A stretch of 64,000 bases of DNA from Gemmobacter caeruleus (GTDB taxonomy: Bacteria > Pseudomonadota > Alphaproteobacteria > Rhodobacterales > Rhodobacteraceae), in assembly GCF_008271655.1 (NCBI RefSeq), contig NZ_VKKX01000011.1, forward strand, positions 62,001 through 126,000, written 5' to 3'. Numbering within the stretch: the first letter of the stretch is position 1; every line of letters begins with the position of its first letter. Made by a program: the position numbers and the translations under genes. This document shows positions 58,834 through 64,000 of this stretch, in pieces. The notes under the pieces are model-generated. The model was not told where the DNA came from. It worked only from the letters and a program-made list of their open reading frames with translations, and did not search any database.

Positions 58834-60362
58834 CACAGGCTTTCCAGATAGGCGATCAGGGCGGCGCGGTCTTCGGCCGGCATCGCGGCCACGGTATCGC
58901 GGGCGGCCTCGGCCTCGCCGCCATGCCACAGGATCGCCTCCAGCAGGGAACGCGCGCGGCCGTCATGCAGGAATTGCCTATGTCCCGAAACCTGTTCGGT
59001 CATCCCGATGCCCCAGAGCGGCGCGGTGCGCCATTCGCGGCCCGTCGCGCGCCCCTCGGGGCGGTTGTCGGCCAGCCCTTCGCCCATGTCATGCAAGAGC
59101 AGGTCGGTGAAGGGCCAGATCAGCTGAAAACTTTGTTCCGGCTGGTCTTTCAGGCGGTTGGTCACGAATTTCGGCACATGGCAGGCGGCACATTGCGCCT
59201 GATGGAACAGCGCCTTGCCGCGCAGCACTGTTGGGTCGTCCAGCCCGCGCCGTTCGGGCACGGCGAGGTTGCGGGAATAGAAGGTGACCAGATCGAGGCT
59301 CTTGCCATCCACCTCCAGCCCGTCGCGCAGGCCGGGTTCCTGCCCGTGTTCGGCACCCCGGCAGGCGGTCTGGCCGTCGCTGCATTCGCCCCAGGGCGCG
59401 GGGTGCAAGGGGTTCGACAGGCCCATATCGCCGGAAAACGCCCCGGCGCTTTGTTCGCGCACAGTGGGATTGCCGGCCTTGTGGCCGAACCGGCCCAGCA
59501 TCGGCACGCCATATTCCACGCTGGGCACGATATTGGCGCGGCCGGAGATCCCGTCGCCATTGGCATCGTCGGGGTCGGCATGGGCCAGGATATCGGCGGC
59601 GGGAATGGCCTCCAGCAGGCCCAGCCCGATCATCTGGGGCGCCACGCGCGGCGACAGCATCGTGTCGGGATGCAGCGCGCCATAGCCCGCATCCGTCACC
59701 GCATAAGTGGGCGCGCGCAGGCTGACCACGCTGCCATCCGCCAGCGTTACCGGCACCTCGTGCCAGTCGATCCGCATCTGGCCTTCGGGCGCATGGCCGG
59801 GGGCGCCGAAATCCTGCAACTGGCCGCCATAGACCGGCTCGGGCAGGGTGGCGAGCCAGTCTTCGATGCCGGGCACCGGATCGCCGCCCGGGATCGACAG
59901 CCGCAGAAAGATCGACACGCGCGGGTCGTCCGGCCCCTCGGGCGTATGGCCGCGCCCGTCCTTCAGGTGGCAATCCTGACAGGCGCGGGCGTTGTATAGC
60001 GGCCCCAGCCCGTCAGAAGCCTTGGTTGAGGCCGGCGCCGCGACCCAGGTCTTGCGGAACAGCCCGTTGCCCAGCTTGAAATCCATCTCGCGGGCGAAGG
60101 GCATATTGGCCGAACTGTGGGAAAAGGCGTCGGCCGTATCGGTCGCGCGCACGGTGGCGGCACCGCCGGGCTTGTCCTCAAAGGGTTCGGGGCGGCTGAA
60201 ATCCTCGGGCGGGGCCAGCACCCCGGCGATGCGGGCGGCTTCGGCCTGGCTGCGCGGCATCACGGGCAGGTGGCGGTCATCCAGCGTCTGTGCAACCGCC
60301 AGTCCGGCGGCCAGAGGCGAAAGGGTCAGGAGCAGGGCGGAGCGAAAGATCATGCGAGTCAT
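58833..60362 (-). CDS. Di-heme cytochrome c oxidoreductase (DHOR family)
   Basis: A 509-residue periplasmic protein. Signal peptide in MIFRSALLLTLSPLAAGLAVA; heme sites CQDCH (about residue 130) and CAACH (about residue 395). The family is annotated as di-heme thiol oxidoreductase or peroxidase-like; electron donor and acceptor are unknown. A TGATG overlap couples it with the imelysin gene. Start is uncertain between 60362 and 60353 because no good ribosome binding site is seen. An inverted repeat overlaps its -10 region. Confidence 0.85.
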   Translation of the reverse strand: MTRMIFRSALLLTLSPLAAGLAVAQTLDDRHLPVMPRSQAEAARIAGVLAPPEDFSRPEPFEDKPGGAATVRATDTADAFSHSSANMPFAREMDFKLGNGLFRKTWVAAPASTKASDGLGPLYNARACQDCHLKDGRGHTPEGPDDPRVSIFLRLSIPGGDPVPGIEDWLATLPEPVYGGQLQDFGAPGHAPEGQMRIDWHEVPVTLADGSVVSLRAPTYAVTDAGYGALHPDTMLSPRVAPQMIGLGLLEAIPAADILAHADPDDANGDGISGRANIVPSVEYGVPMLGRFGHKAGNPTVREQSAGAFSGDMGLSNPLHPAPWGECSDGQTACRGAEHGQEPGLRDGLEVDGKSLDLVTFYSRNLAVPERRGLDDPTVLRGKALFHQAQCAACHVPKFVTNRLKDQPEQSFQLIWPFTDLLLHDMGEGLADNRPEGRATGREWRTAPLWGIGMTEQVSGHRQFLHDGRARSLLEAILWHGGEAEAARDTVAAMPAEDRAALIAYLESL

Positions 60363-60374
60363 CTGGCCGGTTAT

Positions 60375-60414
60375 TTTCCGAGTGTATTTATCGGAAATTT
60401 GCCGGCCAGCGCAA
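60375..60414 (-). promoter_or_regulatory. Promoter with overlapping inverted repeat for the di-heme oxidoreductase unit
   Basis: On the minus strand TTGCGC (60414-60409), an 18-bp spacer and TAAATA (60390-60385) make a plausible sigma-70 promoter. TTTCCGA and TCGGAAA (60375-60381 and 60391-60397, 9-bp spacer) form an inverted repeat across the -10, a likely operator. It does not match Irr or RirA consensus. Confidence 0.5.
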
Positions 60415-60437
60415 TGCGTCACTTTCGTCTTTGTCGA

Positions 60438-60845
60438 TCAGGGCAGCAGGCTGTGGATCAGCGCCTTGATCTCGTCCCGGTCGGTGCCGGCGATGATGCG
60501 GCCCTGTTCGGTATCGCCCTTGAAGGCGATCAGGGTGGACCGGCGCGGCACGTTCAGCCCGGTGGTAAAGGGGTCATCGGCGAACTGATCCCAGTCGAGC
60601 GACAGAAAGGTGATCTTCTGCGCAAGGCTCGGGTCTTCCTCCAGCAAGGCGCCGATCACCTTTTCCTGGGCGCGACAGGTGGAACACCAGCTGGCCTTGA
60701 AATCGACAAAGACCGCCTCGCCCCGCGCCTGTGCCGCCTGCACATCGGCGGGGGTGGCGGGTTTCACGGTGTCAAAACCCGCGGCAAAGGCGGCCACGGG
60801 GGCCAGCAGGGCAAGGGCGATCAGGCTGCGGCGCATCAGGATCAT
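60438..60845 (-). CDS. Periplasmic thioredoxin-family protein
   Basis: A 135-residue protein. The hydrophobic N-terminus MILMRRSLIALALLAPVAAFAAGF is a signal or anchor. The thioredoxin fold has WCSTC (about residues 53-57) and the strand FVDFKASW; cis-Pro is near NVPRRSTLIAF. The CcdA gene lies 12 bp upstream, so electrons from cytoplasmic thioredoxin likely pass through CcdA to this protein, as in split DsbD. GGAGGTTCCC precedes the ATG. Confidence 0.87.
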   Translation of the reverse strand: MILMRRSLIALALLAPVAAFAAGFDTVKPATPADVQAAQARGEAVFVDFKASWCSTCRAQEKVIGALLEEDPSLAQKITFLSLDWDQFADDPFTTGLNVPRRSTLIAFKGDTEQGRIIAGTDRDEIKALIHSLLP

Positions 60846-60857
60846 GGGAACCTCCGG

Positions 60858-61565
60858 TCAGATACGGGTGGACAGGGAAAGAAAGGCGTCGGGCAGATGA
60901 TCCAGCAACCAGATCTCGGCCGTCTTGTGCAGGTTGAAGCTGAGGCCGAGGCCGACCAGCAGCAGCGTTGCCCCCATGATGCGCGGGGCAATCGCGGCAA
61001 GGCGCGCAAGCCAGGCCTTGCGCCGCTGGATGACGGCGCGCCCGCCATAAGCCAGCAGCACAAGGATGGTGACCAGCCCCGCGCCATAGGCCGTCATGAT
61101 GAGAAAGGACCACAGAAGCCGGCTGCCGGTCGAGGCCAGCGCCACCGCCGCGCCCATGGTCGGCCCGATGCAGGGCGACCAGGCAAGCCCCAGCAGCGCG
61201 CCGCCCGCCAGATGCGCGGGTGCCGATCCGCCCAGCCGGGCGGAACGGTCGGCCGCCTGTCCGGCCACCGGGGCCAGCAGGTGAAAGGGTGAATAGCGCG
61301 CGGGCAGCAGCATCAGGATGGCAAAGACCACAAGCGCGTAGCCGCCGAACCGTGCAAGGCTTTCCGGCCCGAACCCGGCGACCCGGCCCAGCACCGTCAG
61401 CCCGAACCCCACCAGCGTCGAGGCCCCCGCCAGCCCGAGCGCCAGCCAGAGCGGCGCGCGCCGGTCCTCCTGCAAGGCGCCGGCGGCGAGGATGGGCAGG
61501 ATCGGCAGGACGCAAGGGTTGAGCAGCGTCGCCACGCCGGCCAGATAGCCGAGGATCAGGTCCAT
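60858..61565 (-). CDS. ccdA: CcdA/DsbD-type cytochrome c biogenesis membrane protein
   Basis: A 235-residue protein with six hydrophobic helices and the paired cysteines in LNPCVLPILP (about residue 18) and WSPCIGPTMG (about 125) that carry reducing power across the membrane. ATG 61565 has GGAGACGTTTC upstream. The gene comes after bfr (81-bp gap) and before the thioredoxin-like gene. Confidence 0.9.
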   Translation of the reverse strand: MDLILGYLAGVATLLNPCVLPILPILAAGALQEDRRAPLWLALGLAGASTLVGFGLTVLGRVAGFGPESLARFGGYALVVFAILMLLPARYSPFHLLAPVAGQAADRSARLGGSAPAHLAGGALLGLAWSPCIGPTMGAAVALASTGSRLLWSFLIMTAYGAGLVTILVLLAYGGRAVIQRRKAWLARLAAIAPRIMGATLLLVGLGLSFNLHKTAEIWLLDHLPDAFLSLSTRI

Positions 61566-61646
61566 GAAACGTCTCCTTCCGAAGACATTTCGCAGCATTC
61601 GCGCCGGTGTTACAGCCGCGATGCGCCGCTCACGCCGATGTGTGGG

Positions 61647-62132
61647 TCATTCGGCCTGACTGGCGGGCTTGGCATTGAGCAGCCCGTAGCGTTCCTCGCC
61701 CAGCTTGTCGAACAGGCCGATCTGGGTTTCGAGAAAGTCGATATGGCCTTCCTCGTCAGTGATCAGCGCGTCGAACAGGGCGCGGCTGACATAATCGCCT
61801 ACGGCATCGCAATGGCGCCGCGCCTCGATATACAGCGTGCGGGCGTCATGTTCGCCGGCAAGGTCGCATTCCAGCGTTTCGCGCACGGTCTGGCCGATGC
61901 GCAGCGGATCGAGCTTTTGCAGGTTCGGATGCCCCTCCAGAAAGATGATCCGGGCGATCAGCCGGTCGGCATGGCCCATTTCCTCGATGCTTTCGGCGCG
62001 CGACTTGTCGGCGAGATGGCCAAAGCCCCAATCTTCCTGCAAGCGGTAATGCAGCCAATACTGGCTGACCGCCGTCAATTCAGACCGCAGCGCGGCGTTC
62101 AGATAGTCGATGACCTTGGGGTCGCCCTTCAT
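61647..62132 (-). CDS. bfr: Bacterioferritin
   Basis: A 161-residue iron-storage protein. The ferroxidase residues are visible: Glu in [15 protein letters not shown], Glu and His in [12 protein letters not shown], Glu in [10 protein letters not shown] and HIDF with Glu ([11 protein letters not shown]). The heme-binding Met is near the DLRIGQ-type region [12 protein letters not shown], with an expected Met 52 not checked. It stores iron in the cytoplasm. Its start lies within the 3' part of bfd (53-bp overlap). Confidence 0.95.
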   Translation of the reverse strand: MKGDPKVIDYLNAALRSELTAVSQYWLHYRLQEDWGFGHLADKSRAESIEEMGHADRLIARIIFLEGHPNLQKLDPLRIGQTVRETLECDLAGEHDARTLYIEARRHCDAVGDYVSRALFDALITDEEGHIDFLETQIGLFDKLGEERYGLLNAKPASQAE

Positions 62133-62379
62133 CGGAAATTTTCCCTGTCTCTGGGGCGCGGCGTTTCAGGCCGCGCAGGTGGATGGGGACTTCGAGATTG
62201 GCACATTGCCGCATCGTGTCCAGAAAAAGCGGCATGCAGCCGCCGCAATCGGCGCGCTTGCCAAGCGCGTGATAGACCTTGCCCGGGGTGATCAGCGTTT
62301 CGGGATCGGCCGCGCGCATCCAGTCCACGGCGGCCCGGATGTCACGATCGGAGATGGACATGCAGTGGCAGACGATCAT
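62080..62379 (-). CDS. bfd: Bacterioferritin-associated ferredoxin-like protein
   Basis: A 99-residue protein with the [2Fe-2S] cysteines in [15 protein letters not shown] (CHC) and [11 protein letters not shown] (CGGC), as in Bfd, which reduces bacterioferritin to free iron. It is longer than the usual 65-85 residues: the C-terminal 25 residues ([13 protein letters not shown] and onward) have no family match and overlap bfr by 53 bp. It lies 16 bp after the imelysin gene. Confidence 0.85.
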   Translation of the reverse strand: MIVCHCMSISDRDIRAAVDWMRAADPETLITPGKVYHALGKRADCGGCMPLFLDTMRQCANLEVPIHLRGLKRRAPETGKISDEGRPQGHRLSERRAAV

Positions 62380-62395
62380 GCGCGCGGCCCCCAGG

Positions 62396-63697
62396 TCACT
62401 GGAACACGGCCGAGGGGTTGTCGAGACTGTCGGACCCCTCGAACGAGACATCGGTCATGCCCATCAGCGTCACCGCGCGTTCGATCGAGGCGGTCTGCGT
62501 CACCAGCGCATCGACCGCCCCCATGATCAGCGCGGCGCCCTTCTGGTTGCCGGCCTCAAGCATCTGGTCATAGGCAAAGCCGCCATCGGCCGCGTCCTTC
62601 AACGCCTGAAGCGCCGCGACCGAGGCGTCGAGTTCGGCCCGCAGCCGGGTATCCAGCGCGCCGTCGCGTTCCGCCACCAGTTCCGACAGCGAAGGGCCGG
62701 AGATCGTGCTGCCATCGGGCCGGGTATAGCTGCCGAGATAGACGTTGCGGATGCCCAGGCCATCATAGAAATGGCTGTTCTGGGTGTTGTCGGAAAAACA
62801 GTCATGCTCTTCCTCGGGGTCATTGAGCATGAGGCCGAGCTTCATCCGCTCACCGGCCTGTTCGCCATAGGACAGGCTGCCCATGCCGGTCAGCATGGCG
62901 CGGATGCCGCGGGCGGGGTCATCGGTGACGGCCTTGCGTGCGGCGCCATCGGCGGCCCAGTGTGCGGCCATTTCCTCCAGGTCGCTGACCAGAAGCTCTG
63001 TCGCGGCGGTCAGATAGGCGGCGCGGCGGTCGCAATTGCCGCCGGTGCAATCGGTGCCCGGGGCGAAATCGGTAAAGGGGCGGTTCCCGGCGCCGGGGCC
63101 GGTGCCGTTCAGATCCTGACCCCAAAGCAGGAATTCGATGGCGTGATAGCCCGAGGCGACATTCGCCTCGATCCCGTCGGCCTCGTGCAGGCTGTCGCGG
63201 ATCAGCGCGGGGGTGATCTGCGTCGCGTCGATCTGGCGGCTGCCGATGGTGATCTGCGGGCTGGCGATGACATTGAGCGTGGAGAGCGGGTTTTCCTCCG
63301 ACTGGCCATAGCCGGGATCGACATAGTCGATCAGCCCCTCGTCCAGCGGCCAGGCATTCACCCGGCCCTCCCAGTCATCCACGATCGGGTTGCCAAAGCG
63401 GAATGCCTCGGTCTGCTGATAGGGCACGCGCGCGGCCTTCCAGGCGCTGCGCGCGGCATCAAGGGTTTGCGCCGAGGGCGCGGCGACCAGCGCGGCCACC
63501 GCCGCTTGCAGGTCGCGGGCGGTGGTCAGGCTGTCGCCATAGCCCGCCTGGGCAAGATCGGCATAGGTCTGCACCACCTCTGCCTCTGTCACCGCATGGG
63601 CGGCAGGGGCAAGGACGGGCAGGGCGGCGGTGGCCAGAAGGGCGGTCAGGGTCAGGCGGGGCATGGGGTCTTTCTTCGCGGTCATGTGACGGGTCAT
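62396..63697 (-). CDS. Imelysin-family iron-regulated protein (IrpA-like)
   Basis: A 433-residue exported protein. Signal peptide PRLTLTALLATAALPVL to AHA. The metal motif GYHAIEFLLWGQD (GxHxxE) and RFGNPIVDDWEGRVNAWPLDEGLIDYV match imelysin/IrpA of iron uptake. Alternative starts are 63685 and 63664; I keep the start overlapping hemP (ATGA) because coupling is plausible. It probably binds ferric iron or a chelate in the periplasm. Confidence 0.87.
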   Translation of the reverse strand: MTRHMTAKKDPMPRLTLTALLATAALPVLAPAAHAVTEAEVVQTYADLAQAGYGDSLTTARDLQAAVAALVAAPSAQTLDAARSAWKAARVPYQQTEAFRFGNPIVDDWEGRVNAWPLDEGLIDYVDPGYGQSEENPLSTLNVIASPQITIGSRQIDATQITPALIRDSLHEADGIEANVASGYHAIEFLLWGQDLNGTGPGAGNRPFTDFAPGTDCTGGNCDRRAAYLTAATELLVSDLEEMAAHWAADGAARKAVTDDPARGIRAMLTGMGSLSYGEQAGERMKLGLMLNDPEEEHDCFSDNTQNSHFYDGLGIRNVYLGSYTRPDGSTISGPSLSELVAERDGALDTRLRAELDASVAALQALKDAADGGFAYDQMLEAGNQKGAALIMGAVDALVTQTASIERAVTLMGMTDVSFEGSDSLDNPSAVFQ

Positions 63698-63861
63698 TTG
63701 GTCAGGATCAGCTTGCCCGCCCGGGTGATGCGCAGCGAATAGACCTGCCCCTGCAACACGATCCGCGCCAGATTGCCGCCGCCGGTCAGGCTTTCGGCAT
63801 CGTGGCAGGGGGTGTTGTCGGTCAGCGGCATCAGGCTGCGGGGATCGACTTGCATGTTCAT
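63694..63861 (-). CDS. hemP: Hemin uptake protein HemP
   Basis: A 55-residue protein with the family C-terminus GNLARIVLQGQVYSLRITRAGKLILTK and a short variable N-terminus MNMQVDPRSL. HemP is an Fe-regulated activator of heme uptake genes in related bacteria. Its ATG overlaps the stop of the partial upstream gene, and its own stop overlaps the imelysin start. It is too short for many ORF filters. Confidence 0.88.
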   Translation of the reverse strand: MNMQVDPRSLMPLTDNTPCHDAESLTGGGNLARIVLQGQVYSLRITRAGKLILTK

Positions 63862-64000
63862 CGGGGCGTCTCCATCCGGTCGAAAAGGGCCATGAAGTCC
63901 GGCGTCGGCGGGATCAGCCCGTTAAGCGCCTGCCGCAGCATTTCGGTCAGGGTCGGTTCAAGGGGCGGCGCGCGCCAAGGGGCAGTATCTTTCGCGATCA
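63858..64000 (-). CDS. Partial unknown protein upstream of hemP
   Basis: Only the last 47 residues are in the window. They read AKDTAPWRAPPLEPTLTEM followed by LRQALNGLIPPTPDFMA and LFDRMETPR. No motif is recognised; the 5' part lies outside. It ends at a TGA overlapping the hemP ATG, so it is read with hemP. Confidence 0.55.
   Translation of the reverse strand, partial: IAKDTAPWRAPPLEPTLTEMLRQALNGLIPPTPDFMALFDRMETPR

Noticed and set aside
1-64000. Insertion sequences or prophage genes
   Set aside because: No transposase, integrase or phage structural motif was recognised in any frame read.

Overview
The window is a GC-rich chromosomal segment from an alphaproteobacterium, almost certainly a Rhodobacteraceae member and most like Paracoccus. 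The pointers are a DUF1127 gene followed by two CCTCCTCCC-loop hairpins (the CcsR or cuckoo RNA arrangement), paired DUF2125 proteins, the rpsO-pnp and rbfA-truB blocks, HemP, a PuuD-type urate hydroxylase and a Zur-controlled znu locus. No insertion sequence, prophage, CRISPR array, rRNA operon or replication origin was seen. The genus is an inference from gene content.

Layout. 1-6.3 kb: the 3' end of a DUF2125-like gene, a GNAT acetyltransferase, two converging tRNA-Arg genes, a GntR/CceR-like LacI repressor with its own operators, a peptidoglycan-binding exported protein and a DEAD-box helicase with a long 11-residue tandem repeat tail. 6.3-14.4 kb: crotonase and SDR, a second DUF2125 protein, a GAF-M24 peptidase fusion, PmbA, CysQ, a glycosyltransferase-like unknown and thioredoxin. 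14.6-18.9 kb: two aldehyde dehydrogenases, the first with a GAF-Fis regulator and a perfect palindrome. 18.9-21.2 kb: sulfotransferase, 1-Cys peroxiredoxin and the DUF1127-CcsR locus. 21.2-30.5 kb: translation and RNA genes (pnp, rpsO, truB, rbfA, rsmB), dapB, an SDHAF4-like protein, gph and an RTX-type protein. 30.6-39.6 kb: YcjX/YcjF, a giant DUF2339 membrane protein, a truncated hemoglobin, a dimethylglycine dehydrogenase-like enzyme and a PRC-barrel protein. 39.6-42.7 kb: znuB-znuC-zur facing znuA.

43.8-53.3 kb is a purine (urate) catabolic region: PuuD, UraH, a fused PuuE-UraD, AllE, AllA and an NCS2 permease take urate to glyoxylate and urea. An allantoate amidohydrolase is not present here. 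53.4-55.7 kb holds an APH-fold kinase coupled to a PLP enzyme of the AGXT2L phospho-lyase type, probably an amino-alcohol degradation pair, followed by a convergent GAPDH-like gene. Two distant genes, an aldehyde dehydrogenase and the GAPDH-like gene, carry the same palindrome AATTTGATCAAATT (12 of its central bases identical) about 60 bp upstream of their start codons.

56.8-64 kb is an iron/heme region read on the minus strand: hemP, an imelysin (IrpA), bfd, bacterioferritin, CcdA and a periplasmic thioredoxin, then a second unit of di-heme oxidoreductase, imelysin and DUF1513 protein. The second unit has its own promoter overlapped by an inverted repeat. The most interesting items are the DUF1127-CcsR RNA locus, this redox-iron cluster, the kinase/phospho-lyase pair, the GAF-M24 fusion, the shared palindromes, and a dispersed intergenic element found after several genes.
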